64,000 nt of DNA from positions 1 through 64,000 of the forward strand of contig DAIDGX010000022.1 in the NCBI GenBank assembly GCA_027452165.1. Direction: 5' to 3'. Made by a program: the position numbers and the translations under genes. A model generated the notes under the pieces. It ran no database searches, was not told the origin of the DNA, and was given only the letters and a program-made list of their open reading frames with translations. Each line of letters begins with the position of its first letter. Within the stretch, counting starts at the first letter, position 1. This document shows, one piece after another, positions 41,253-50,150 of this stretch. This DNA is from Vulcanimicrobiota bacterium. GTDB lineage: Bacteria; Vulcanimicrobiota; Vulcanimicrobiia; Vulcanimicrobiales; Vulcanimicrobiaceae.

Positions 41253-43385
41253 TCACGTTCCCTTGGGGGCGCCTGCGTACAGGATCCATTTGAAGAAGAT
41301 CGCGTGCGCGGTCGCAAACGCGTTGGGATCGCCGTACACCAGATAGAACTCGTTACGCCCGTTCAGATAGTGAAACGCCGCGCTTAGGTTGTCGGCAAAG
41401 ACCGGTGTAAAATCCGGCGGCTGGAACGAGTTGGGAAAATTGATCCCATTGATGCGCCGGACGCCGAGCGAGAACGATGCGGCGCGAGAGAATTGCCAGT
41501 TCAACGCCGCCGAGTTTTGCCAATCGCGAAACGACGGTTCCGACGCAACGTGCGATCCGTAGATGTTTTCGTTGGCGTTGAACGAGATGCTCAGTTCCTT
41601 ACGCAGCGGTTCGGTCGCGAAAGCGCTCCAACTGATGGCTTCGCCGTGGTAGTATGCGCCCGATGAGAACACGACGCCGGCCGGAAAGTTCGACGACAGG
41701 TTGTACCCAACAAAGGCGCCGTTGCCGATCGCAAAGGGCAAAAACTCGCCATCGTACGTGCGCACGAAGTCCGACTGCTGGTATACGTGGAGCGTCAGCA
41801 GGTCTTTAAAATCAACATTGATTTGATAATTTGCGTTGAAATTCGCAGGCTGACCTACGTGATTCCAAAATCGCGATACCGAACCCGAGAGCGAGATATC
41901 GTTGAGCTTCGAGGTGGTGGGAAAAATGTATTTTTGATTGCCCATAGCCTCGTATCCGCCGGTGTCGCTCTGCGCCGTGTACCCGTCGAGCGGCGCGAAT
42001 TGCGCGCCGATGAACTGGCGCGCGACGACGAGCGAAGCGGTGGGGCCCGCGTACCCGCCGCCAATCTCGCTGTACGTGCTCTGGTTCGGATCGCTCACGA
42101 ACGTTCCCGATTCGCGGGCGAAGTTACCGTACCCGATGAGATGGCTATGCTGGTTCTGATATCCGCCGTTCACTTCGGTTGTCGTGTCACTCGCTGCGGG
42201 CGTCAGCGCCTGCACGCGTTCCACGGTCGCAGCATAGGTTGCACCGGGCGTCTCGAGGTAGTAATTCGCTGCCTGCGCTGCGTCGGTGCGTTGCGCACCG
42301 ACGGCGTCGAATGCGCCGAAACCGACCGGTCCCTGCGTGCCCTCCAACCCATAGGCTTGGCGAAATGTTGGAATCGCCGGCGTGTAGAGCAGTGTCGGAC
42401 AGTCGAGGCAGCCGAAATGATGTTCGAACGAATTTCCGAGTTGCGTAAAGAAGGGGCGCACCTCTTGATACTGTCGTGCGAACGCTGTCGGCGAGATCGT
42501 TTGCTGATCCACCTCGACGTTTGAGTAATCGGGATGAAAGGATCCTACGAAGGACGCCGTCGAGGTAATGGGTAGCGCTACGTCGAGTCCGGCTTGCGAG
42601 GTCGAGCCGCCATTGATGCCCGAACGAGCCACGCCAAGAAGATATGGTTGAATGCGTGGGGCCGGCCGTGCGGCATGCTTTGCGGCGGCTGATTGGCCGA
42701 TTCCGGAGATCACGCCCATGTAGGCCGGATCGGTAGCTGAGCTCGCCGCAGGACTATAGGCCCATACGATGAGGTTATTGCGTGCGACGGAGTACCGTGC
42801 GAACTGCGCGCGCCACGCGTGCGAGCGCCCCGAGCGAATCGCGCCGAACGGAATGTGCATCGTCACGGTGTAGCCCGTGCTCGACGTCGTCGCGGCCGAG
42901 GTCCAGATCGGCGCATAGGCGGTGTTCTCGCTCGACGACTGACTTTGCACGCCACGAGCATTCGCGGCGAACGAGTAGCCGAAACCGCTGCTGCCTTGCG
43001 GATTGAGCTGGACGGCAACGTTATCGTCGCTATAGACCCCCGATCCGTTGCTTCGCGTGGCGTCCACGATCGGCGCGCGTTGATGGATTACGAACGCAAC
43101 GTCGAGTCCGGTGGCGTCCTGTGCCAGGTACACGGCGCTCGCGCGTTGCGTGCGCCGGCGATTGGTAAAGTCGAAGGCAAGGGGCAACCGTACGGCGTCC
43201 TTCCACGACGCATCGACGACGCCGTGCATCGCCGGTTCGGAAGGCAGCAGCGGAACGCGCACGTGTGGAACCGTTGCGGCGCGAGCGGTGTACGGAAAGA
43301 GCGTCGCGACGACAAGGAAGATCTGCGCGAGAAACGTCGTGATGCGAGGGAAGGGCATGCGCGCTGACATGCGCGCAACGGCCAT
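41253..43385 (-). CDS. Exported CBM9-like plus outer-membrane barrel protein (DUF5916-like)
   Basis: A 710-residue exported protein. The start ATG 43385 follows AAGGA. A signal peptide is followed by a carbohydrate-binding-module-9-like domain (about 45-210: LPSEPAMHGVVDASWKDAV, SDDNVAVQLNP, GYTVTMHIPFGAI). A large beta-rich part follows, with FHPDYSNVEVDQQTISPT and EVRPFFTQ. That pattern is typical of DUF5916-like outer-membrane proteins. It ends YAGAPKGT in a likely terminal beta-strand. A paralogue at 47181-49265 runs the other way. The function is unknown; polysaccharide uptake or binding is the usual guess. Confidence 0.8.
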   Translation of the reverse strand: MAVARMSARMPFPRITTFLAQIFLVVATLFPYTARAATVPHVRVPLLPSEPAMHGVVDASWKDAVRLPLAFDFTNRRRTQRASAVYLAQDATGLDVAFVIHQRAPIVDATRSNGSGVYSDDNVAVQLNPQGSSGFGYSFAANARGVQSQSSSENTAYAPIWTSAATTSSTGYTVTMHIPFGAIRSGRSHAWRAQFARYSVARNNLIVWAYSPAASSATDPAYMGVISGIGQSAAAKHAARPAPRIQPYLLGVARSGINGGSTSQAGLDVALPITSTASFVGSFHPDYSNVEVDQQTISPTAFARQYQEVRPFFTQLGNSFEHHFGCLDCPTLLYTPAIPTFRQAYGLEGTQGPVGFGAFDAVGAQRTDAAQAANYYLETPGATYAATVERVQALTPAASDTTTEVNGGYQNQHSHLIGYGNFARESGTFVSDPNQSTYSEIGGGYAGPTASLVVARQFIGAQFAPLDGYTAQSDTGGYEAMGNQKYIFPTTSKLNDISLSGSVSRFWNHVGQPANFNANYQINVDFKDLLTLHVYQQSDFVRTYDGEFLPFAIGNGAFVGYNLSSNFPAGVVFSSGAYYHGEAISWSAFATEPLRKELSISFNANENIYGSHVASEPSFRDWQNSAALNWQFSRAASFSLGVRRINGINFPNSFQPPDFTPVFADNLSAAFHYLNGRNEFYLVYGDPNAFATAHAIFFKWILYAGAPKGT

Positions 43386-43446
43386 GACGTTCCTTTTCCC
43401 CAGGACTGCTGCAAGATTCCTCATCGGTGCATCGGAACTAGGTCGT

Positions 43447-44952
43447 GTGATCCTCTTTGAGAACGCGCGCGCCTACGCGTACCGGCACGACGAGCGCCGC
43501 TTCGTTCGGTACGGCTCCGTGCTCGTCGATGATGGCGCGATCGTGGCACTCGACGCCCGTATACAAGGGGTTTCCGTCGAACGCATCGATGCGCAGGGCG
43601 CCACGCTTTTGCCGGCGTTCACCGACTGCCACGTGCATCTGGCCGAGGCCGGCTCCTACGCCGATACGCGCTCACTTGCAGCGGTGCGATCGTACGCGCA
43701 GTTCGACGTAGCGGTCGCGCATGCGCCGCGCGACGGCGAGATGCTCTATGCGGGGCAGTTCGACGACGCGCTCTGGAGCGACGGCGCTCGCGCCGACGCG
43801 CGCCCGCTCGAACGCCACCATGCGGAAACAATCGCGATGCTCGTGCGCGTCGATAGCCATTCGTGCATCGTCAATCGCCGAACGCTCGCATGGCTTGCGC
43901 TCGACCCGCAGACCGAGGGCATCGAACGCGATGACGCGGGGGAACCCACGGGGCGGCTCTTTCTCGATGCGAATTGGCAAGCGCAGGCGCGCTTTATCGC
44001 TCGCATACCGGCGCACGCGCGGCGTGCGAGCGAACGGCGCGCTGCGGAGCTTGCCGTGGCTCGCGGCATCGCGCACGTACACGCACAATTGCTCGGCCGC
44101 GATCGCGCCGGATATGCCGAGGATATCGACGCGCTGCGGACGTTGCCGCTCGTCGTGCATCCGAAAATCTGCGAAGCCGACGCCGCGATCGCCCACGACC
44201 TCGGCTTACCCTACGTGGGCGGCGATGTTTTTCTCGACGGCTCCATCGGCAGTTGCACTGCGGCACTCTCACAACCCTACGAGGGTGGCCGCGGCGCGGG
44301 CCACCTGCGTATGAGCGATGACGACGTGCTCGCGTACTTCGCCGGAGCCGAGGCGCGCGGCATCGCTGCGGGCGTACACGCGATCGGCGACGCAGCGATC
44401 GAGCAGTGCGTGCGCACGTGGGAACGCGTCCTTGCCGGCAAACCCTCGCCGCGTGGAGCGCGTCACTTTATCGAACATTTCGAGATGCCCGACCCGACCC
44501 ACATCGAGGCGTGCGCGGCGATGGGCATCACGCTCTCGATGCAGCCGCAATTTCACGCGACCTGGGGTGGCGAACGCGGCATGTACGAGGAACGTTTGGG
44601 AGCGCAGCGCCGTGAACGCATGAATCCGCTGCGCGCGCTCGTCGATCGAGGTGCCTACGTATGCGGCGGCTCCGACGCCCCCGTGTGCCCCTTCGATGCA
44701 CTCGCCGGCATGCACGCCGCGTGCGCGCAGCAAGAGCCGAACGCGTGCCTCGATCCGCACGAAGCGCTCGCACTCTACACGGTTAACGCCGCGCGATTTG
44801 GCTACGCCGAAGCACAGACCGGCAATCTTGCGCCGGGATTACGCGCCGACCTCGTCATGCTCGATCGCGATCCGCTCGAAGATGGGCGCTTCGCCGATGC
44901 GCGGGTCCTGGCCACGTGGGTCGGCGGCCACCTCGCCTACGATGCGAGATGA
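43447..44952 (+). CDS. Amidohydrolase family 3 (YtcJ-like)
   Basis: A 501-residue metal-dependent amidohydrolase. The metal motif DCHVHLAEAG comes after the N-terminal beta segment. GVHAIGDAAIEQ, HFIEHFEMPDP and GGSDAPVCPFDAL follow. The C-terminal segment GYAEAQTGNLAPGLRADLVMLDRDPL is typical of the family. GTG 43447 begins the family-like VILFENARAYAYR; the longer open frame overlaps the divergent barrel protein. The substrate (amide, formamide or similar) is unknown. Its stop directly abuts the convergent sulfotransferase stop. Confidence 0.88.
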   Translation: MILFENARAYAYRHDERRFVRYGSVLVDDGAIVALDARIQGVSVERIDAQGATLLPAFTDCHVHLAEAGSYADTRSLAAVRSYAQFDVAVAHAPRDGEMLYAGQFDDALWSDGARADARPLERHHAETIAMLVRVDSHSCIVNRRTLAWLALDPQTEGIERDDAGEPTGRLFLDANWQAQARFIARIPAHARRASERRAAELAVARGIAHVHAQLLGRDRAGYAEDIDALRTLPLVVHPKICEADAAIAHDLGLPYVGGDVFLDGSIGSCTAALSQPYEGGRGAGHLRMSDDDVLAYFAGAEARGIAAGVHAIGDAAIEQCVRTWERVLAGKPSPRGARHFIEHFEMPDPTHIEACAAMGITLSMQPQFHATWGGERGMYEERLGAQRRERMNPLRALVDRGAYVCGGSDAPVCPFDALAGMHAACAQQEPNACLDPHEALALYTVNAARFGYAEAQTGNLAPGLRADLVMLDRDPLEDGRFADARVLATWVGGHLAYDAR

Positions 44953-45924
44953 TTAGCGCAAGAGGCGGTTGAGCGTGTCGTGTTGCGCACGCGCGATGCG
45001 CCAACGTGGATCGTCGGGCGGCGCAAGGTCTTCGCGATGCGCTCCCGCGATGCGAATGCGTGCCATACTTTCGACCTGGGCATTGTCGTTAGCGAAGGCA
45101 TCGATCACCGCGCGCGTCTCGTCGTAGGTGAGCGGCGCGAACGGGGCGAGGCGTACCTCGTCGTCCAGATTGCTCGCGCGTGCATCGGGCCGATGTTCAT
45201 ATATGCGCTCAAGCACCGCTCCGAATGTGCCGCGGCGATTGGCCTGGGTCAACGTCCAGTGCAGATCGTACATCTCCAATCCTCCATGCAAACGCGCGAT
45301 GCTCTGGAGAAAGTCGTCGATGAGCGCGCGCGGGGCGGCCTGCTCAGCGTATGGCCGCACCACGATGTTTTGCGGTCCGAACGCCGCGGCAAAGCCCATG
45401 ATGAGTTGCGAATAGACGAGTGGAACGGTCGGCAGTCCTTCGGTGACGACCGTACCGCGCAGGCACGCGTCCCGGATGAACGTATGAAACGGTTGCGGAA
45501 CGAGCGCCTTGGTCAACTCGGCGTAGAGCGATTCGAGATACGACGACTGCGCGCGCAGGTACAGGACGATCGCCGTTACGTACCCATGCGCCGCAAACGC
45601 GTCCCGCACATAGGAGGCGTGCTGCGGGAGCGCGGCGAGGTACTGTAGGTCCTCGGCGCTGAGGATGACGGTCGGCGCGTTTGCGCGATCGATGTCCTCG
45701 AGAACCTCGTCCATCACCGCGCGCCGGCCGGCAAGCAGGTCCCAAGCGAGCGCATGATGGCCGGGCGAGAGGTGCGTCTCGCTCAAGGCGTGCCGGCCCG
45801 CGGCCGGCACGTAGATTCCAGCGCGGGCGAACGGCAGGCGATTCTCCATTAAAAACGCCTGGAACGTTTTTGTGCCGGTTTTGTGCGTACCGACGTGGAG
45901 GATGACCCGCCGCAATGCCGTCAT
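44953..45924 (-). CDS. Sulfotransferase-like protein
   Basis: A 323-residue P-loop protein with the sulfotransferase PAPS loop HVGTHKTGTKTF (10-21) at the N-terminus and an LRAQSSYLESLYAEL segment at about the 3'-phosphate site. This is the bacterial polysaccharide/GT-cluster type rather than the type at 1918-2808. Its ATG overlaps the mrp stop by one base (TGATG), so translation is coupled to an unrelated-looking gene. The substrate is unknown. Confidence 0.8.
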   Translation of the reverse strand: MTALRRVILHVGTHKTGTKTFQAFLMENRLPFARAGIYVPAAGRHALSETHLSPGHHALAWDLLAGRRAVMDEVLEDIDRANAPTVILSAEDLQYLAALPQHASYVRDAFAAHGYVTAIVLYLRAQSSYLESLYAELTKALVPQPFHTFIRDACLRGTVVTEGLPTVPLVYSQLIMGFAAAFGPQNIVVRPYAEQAAPRALIDDFLQSIARLHGGLEMYDLHWTLTQANRRGTFGAVLERIYEHRPDARASNLDDEVRLAPFAPLTYDETRAVIDAFANDNAQVESMARIRIAGAHREDLAPPDDPRWRIARAQHDTLNRLLR

Positions 45925-47027
45925 CAGATCAGAGAAATCGTCTCTTTGGGCTTGGGATGCGCGGCGAGCGACGCGAGCAGCGCGTCGGCGAGTTGATCGC
46001 ATACGGGGTCGTCGATCTCTTCCACGCGTCCTTCGTCGGCGAGCGCGGCTTTGCGCGGATCGATCGGCAGACGCGCGAAGACCGGGGCCTGCGCGAGCTC
46101 GGCCACGCGATCGGCATACGATGGCCCGAAGATCTCGTAGGTTGCACCGGTGTCGGGCGCCACGAAGTACGACATGTTTTCGACCACCCCCAGGATCGGT
46201 TTTTTCAACTGATGTACGAGGTTCGCCGCTTTACGCACGATCATCGTTGCAAGCGCCTGCGGCATCGTCACGAGCACCACGCCATCGACCGCAAGTGATT
46301 GCAGCACGGTTAACGGAGCATCCGAGGTTCCGGGGGGAAGGTCGATCAGCAGCACGTCGAGATCGCTCCAGAGCACCTGTTCGTAAAATTGCCGGATCAC
46401 GCCCGAGAGAATCGGGCCGCGCCAAATCATCGCCGTATCTTCTTTGTCGGTCAGCAAGTTGGAACTGACGATCTCGATCGCGCTGCGCGATACGGCGGGC
46501 ACCATCAGCGGTTGTGGATTTCCTTGCGCCGTTTTCGGGGCGTTGGGATCGGCCTCGATCGCAAGCGGCGTGCGCAGTCCGAAGAGCTTGGGAATCGAGG
46601 GGCCCGTGATATCGCCGTCGAGGATGCCAACAGAAAGGCCGCGACGGCGTAAGCCGATCGCGGTCAGCGCGGTAACGAGCGATTTGCCCACGCCGCCCTT
46701 GCCCGACATGATCGGTACCACATGCGCGATGCGCGCGTGCCCGCTAAACTGCCCGGGCGCGCGGCGCATTGCGGTGCGATCCTCGTTTGCGATCAGGGGC
46801 ACGAAGCCGGAGAGGCGCGCCTGAGCGAGGGCCGCGACGATTGGCTCGACCCGCAGCCCGTGCGCCTTTGCGCCCTGCTCGATCGTCTCGTACTTGCTGA
46901 CGCTGCAGCCGGAACAGCCCAGGCCGAATTGGGTCAGGACGTTCGCCGCAATCGGCAACGCGGCGACGAGCTCCCGAATGTTGCTCGTGGGGGAAATCTC
47001 GATCTCGATGTGCGCCATATCGCTCAC
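45924..47027 (-). CDS. Mrp/NBP35-type Fe-S carrier ATPase with DUF1858 domain
   Basis: A 367-residue P-loop ATPase for Fe-S cluster transfer. Residues 1-75 form a DUF1858-like domain with the pair CSGC (C38, C41). The ATPase has the deviant Walker A SGKGGVGKS (108-116) and the Walker B-type VLLIDLPPGTSDAPLT. The usual C-terminal CxxC of Mrp proteins (in ENMSYF-x-CPxCG) is replaced by VAPDTG. The cluster-binding cysteines are therefore missing from the ATPase and may be supplied by the N-terminal pair. The start is probably GTG 47027; ATG 47018 is possible. Confidence 0.9.
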   Translation of the reverse strand: MSDMAHIEIEISPTSNIRELVAALPIAANVLTQFGLGCSGCSVSKYETIEQGAKAHGLRVEPIVAALAQARLSGFVPLIANEDRTAMRRAPGQFSGHARIAHVVPIMSGKGGVGKSLVTALTAIGLRRRGLSVGILDGDITGPSIPKLFGLRTPLAIEADPNAPKTAQGNPQPLMVPAVSRSAIEIVSSNLLTDKEDTAMIWRGPILSGVIRQFYEQVLWSDLDVLLIDLPPGTSDAPLTVLQSLAVDGVVLVTMPQALATMIVRKAANLVHQLKKPILGVVENMSYFVAPDTGATYEIFGPSYADRVAELAQAPVFARLPIDPRKAALADEGRVEEIDDPVCDQLADALLASLAAHPKPKETISLI

Positions 47028-47180
47028 TGTACCCCTAGTCGAGCGCTCCCGTCATGCACCTGTGTCGAAAGAGGGGCGACCTCGCGCCAGCTAGCGCCGC
47101 GTCGGGGCTCGTACGGCGTGAACGCTCGAAACACCGACCTCGCCCGCACGTACATAAGTCGATTCGAAGGAGTGTTTCCA

Positions 47181-49265
47181 GTGATTGCTCTTCTTGCGCT
47201 CGTCGGTACGCTCGGCGTACCCGCCATCGCCTCGCCTCCCCCGCTTGCTCCGAACGCACCGGTTTCAGCGTGGTCGGCGGCCTCCCCGATCAAACTCACG
47301 TGGGACGTTGCTCACGGGCGCAAGGCAGAGCAAGCGACGACCGCTTACGTCTCTAGCGACGGCAGGTATCTCTACGTCCGCTTTGATGCATCGCAGCGCG
47401 ATGTGCCGATCGTCGCGACGCAGCGTGCGAATAATACCGTGGTTGGAGGTAGCAACATCAACGGGGGGATCGCCTGGACCGACGACGTCGTCTGGGTCGA
47501 TCTGTGGCCGACGGGACCGGGCGGATTTCAGTATCAGTTCGAGTCGAATCCGCTCGGTGCCCACAACGAGGCCTCGAGCGAAAACGTCGATTTTGCGCCG
47601 CACTGGCGCTCGTATGGCGCGGTGACGGCCCACGGCTACGTCGTCACGATGGCGATTCCGCTCGCCGTGATTCACGGCGCCCACGCCGGCGTGTGGCGCT
47701 TGCAGTTCGTGCGCTACGTGCGCGCGACCGGTGCACTCGACGTGTGGTCGGCGGGCGACGCCCAAACGAACCCCGACGATCCCGCGTATGCGGGGAGCGG
47801 CACGTTCAGTCTCGTCGCACGCGCTCCTTTGCCGAAACCTCGAATCGCGACCTATGCCCTTGGCGAAGCGGCAAGCCGTGCGATCGGCGGATCGACCTCG
47901 CGCGTTGGACTGGATTTTTCGGTTCCGGTCGCGCAAACGGCATCGTTTTTTGGGACGTTTCATCCCGACTACTCGGACGTCGAACTCGATCAGCAGTCGA
48001 TCTCGCCGACCGTGTATCAACGTACCTACAGTGAGGTTCGGCCCTTCTTTACGCAAGCAGCGAGCTATTACGGCGATTTTAACTGCGCGATCTGCGGTTT
48101 TCGCACCACGCTCTATACGCCCGCTATTCCGACGCCGCGCGAGGGATTTGCGTTCGAAGGGCGTCAGGGACTCTTCGGCCTTGCAGGGTTCGACGCGATC
48201 GGTGTCAACCGCACGGATGCCGCGAGCGCGCTCAACTATACCTCGCCCGACTCGCATTGGAACGGCGCGCTCCAACACGTCATCACGGCGTTGCCCGGCT
48301 TCTTCGACACGACGACGCAGGGCGGGATGTCCTGGTCGAACGGCAAGTACCTGAGCGCATATCTCAACGACGCGCAGGAGAGCGGAACGCCCGTCAGCAC
48401 GCCGTCGCAGGGCAATTGGATTGACGGCGGTGCTGGATTCATCAACCAACACTATGCGCTCTTCGGGGCGATGCGTCGCGTTGGGAGCCAGTTCAACCCC
48501 GCCGACGGATTCGATTCGCATCCCGGGGTCGCAGGGTATGGATTGTACACCGCCCGCGTCTGGACGTTCGATAGCAAGGACGTATTGTCGTCCGCCGGCG
48601 TCGATCTCTTCATGGACCGTTACCAGGGTGCGCACTATGGCGCGGCACAGAGCGATACGCAGATGCTGCTCGATCTCCTTACCAAGAGCACGATCGACGT
48701 GCAGCTCTACACCGGCTCCGACTATTGGCGGTTCGGCCCGGTGATGACGCCGATCTCCCAGAACGGCGGGTTCAGCCTCACCTATCACAGCGGGATGCAG
48801 AACAATCTCAATAATTTCCCGACGCATGGATCGTCCACGACGCCCACGCAACTTCAGTACTACACCGGGCGCTATGGCCTCGGGCGGCTCGATACGTGGT
48901 ATCGCTCGACGACGTTGCGCGCAGGGCCACGCGGCTTACTGACGTTTGCGCTCGATAACACGGCGCAATGGATGCACGGGAATGGGCCCGACAGGGTGCA
49001 ATGGTTCGACAACGCGAGTTACGCATATCAGATTACGCCGGATTCTTCGGTGGCGATCGGGTTGCGGCGGATCGTTGGCATGCCGCCGCAGCCCAACGGC
49101 GGAGGAAACTGCGAGGGGGTCTGCACGAACGTCTCGGTCGCGTATCACCTGCGGATGCAGAATTATGAACTCTACGCAGCCTACGGCGATCCGAACACCC
49201 TCATCACGGCGCCGCAAGCGGTCGTCAAGCTGATCTTCTATGCCGGAGCTCAGAAGGGATCGTAA
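47181..49265 (+). CDS. Exported CBM9-like plus outer-membrane barrel protein, paralogue
   Basis: A 694-residue paralogue of the protein at 41253-43385. GTG 47181 follows AAGGAG at eight bases and starts a signal peptide (VIALLALVGTLGVPAIAS). The CBM9-like domain spans about 25-190 (TDDVVWVDLWPTG, GYVVTMAIPLAVI). The beta-rich part again shows FHPDYSDVELDQQSISPT and EVRPFFTQ, plus a conserved Cys pair (NCAICGF). It ends YAGAQKGS. The longer open frame upstream overlaps the divergent mrp gene and is a shadow. Confidence 0.82.
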   Translation: MIALLALVGTLGVPAIASPPPLAPNAPVSAWSAASPIKLTWDVAHGRKAEQATTAYVSSDGRYLYVRFDASQRDVPIVATQRANNTVVGGSNINGGIAWTDDVVWVDLWPTGPGGFQYQFESNPLGAHNEASSENVDFAPHWRSYGAVTAHGYVVTMAIPLAVIHGAHAGVWRLQFVRYVRATGALDVWSAGDAQTNPDDPAYAGSGTFSLVARAPLPKPRIATYALGEAASRAIGGSTSRVGLDFSVPVAQTASFFGTFHPDYSDVELDQQSISPTVYQRTYSEVRPFFTQAASYYGDFNCAICGFRTTLYTPAIPTPREGFAFEGRQGLFGLAGFDAIGVNRTDAASALNYTSPDSHWNGALQHVITALPGFFDTTTQGGMSWSNGKYLSAYLNDAQESGTPVSTPSQGNWIDGGAGFINQHYALFGAMRRVGSQFNPADGFDSHPGVAGYGLYTARVWTFDSKDVLSSAGVDLFMDRYQGAHYGAAQSDTQMLLDLLTKSTIDVQLYTGSDYWRFGPVMTPISQNGGFSLTYHSGMQNNLNNFPTHGSSTTPTQLQYYTGRYGLGRLDTWYRSTTLRAGPRGLLTFALDNTAQWMHGNGPDRVQWFDNASYAYQITPDSSVAIGLRRIVGMPPQPNGGGNCEGVCTNVSVAYHLRMQNYELYAAYGDPNTLITAPQAVVKLIFYAGAQKGS

Positions 49266-49292
49266 CCGTTGTGGGGCTGCTGGACCCGTAGG

Positions 49293-50150
49293 TTAGTGCA
49301 TGAACGTCAAGCCGGCGCCGACGTAGTGCTGGCGTTGGCCGGCAAGCAGCGTCGGCGACTCGCCGACCTCGATGTCCACGGCAAGATTCGAGCCGACTCC
49401 ATGCACGTATCCGGCATCGACGATGCTCTTGCCGCCAAGCCCGATGCCCGCTTGCGAATAGTACGCGTACTCGGCAAAAAGCATCGACGGGCCGGGGAGA
49501 TTGGCTGTCGCTTCAAGCGACGGCGCGAATGCGAAGTACGGCTGTGCACCCCCGCTGCTGTTGTATCCACGGAACTGATTGAATCCGAACGTCCCGCTGA
49601 CCCCGATCGTGGCGTTCACCGTGTATGCCCAGTTGAAATTACCGGTGTACTGCATGCCACCAGCTGTACATGCCCTGCATCCGGTCGGCACGGTTACGAC
49701 GCCGTTCACGCCCCATAGCCACTTCGATGAATATCCCAGCACGTCACGGAGACCGAATCCGGAGTCGCTCCATCCGCTCGTGCCGGAACTTGAGTTGGAT
49801 CTGATGGGCGGTGCAAGGAGCAGGTCAAGGTGCGGCGCGGTGCCGATGCGGATGCCGGTGATGCCGCCTCCGCTCACGATGCCACCGGCCGCCCCTGTGG
49901 TAACCATTGTGCTCCACCCGCTCTCCACCTCGACGTGACCGGGCTGGACGTTGCAGGTCGTGGTGGTTATCGCCGGACGATTGACGATCGAGAGAATCGA
50001 TCCGCACGGATTGGCGATCGCGCTCGCTGTCGCTGTGGGCATTGGCTGTTCGGTGCCGCGTGCATGCGTAGCCGTGCTGCCGAAAAGCAGCACGGCTACA
50101 CACGCAGTTTTGGAGACGAGACTAGACGCCAAGGGGATAGGCTTCCTCAC
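49293..50150 (-). CDS. Predicted outer-membrane barrel protein
   Basis: A roughly 285-residue exported protein with a signal peptide (SKTACVAVLLFGSTATHA). The rest is Gly-rich with alternating hydrophobic residues, ending GQRQHYVGAGLTFMH, a typical last beta-strand of an outer-membrane barrel. It resembles uncharacterised transporter-like barrel proteins. The start is unsure. GTG 50150 gives a better signal N-terminus. TTG 50132 has AGGAAG at nine bases and overlaps the ammonium transporter stop by 11 bases. Two Cys pairs may form disulfides. Confidence 0.7.
   Translation of the reverse strand: MRKPIPLASSLVSKTACVAVLLFGSTATHARGTEQPMPTATASAIANPCGSILSIVNRPAITTTTCNVQPGHVEVESGWSTMVTTGAAGGIVSGGGITGIRIGTAPHLDLLLAPPIRSNSSSGTSGWSDSGFGLRDVLGYSSKWLWGVNGVVTVPTGCRACTAGGMQYTGNFNWAYTVNATIGVSGTFGFNQFRGYNSSGGAQPYFAFAPSLEATANLPGPSMLFAEYAYYSQAGIGLGGKSIVDAGYVHGVGSNLAVDIEVGESPTLLAGQRQHYVGAGLTFMH

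Noticed and set aside
47265-48851. 528-codon open frame on the minus strand
   Set aside because: Lies fully inside the CBM9-like barrel gene, which has a signal peptide, a ribosome-binding site and a paralogue. The antisense product is Arg-rich and has no motif.
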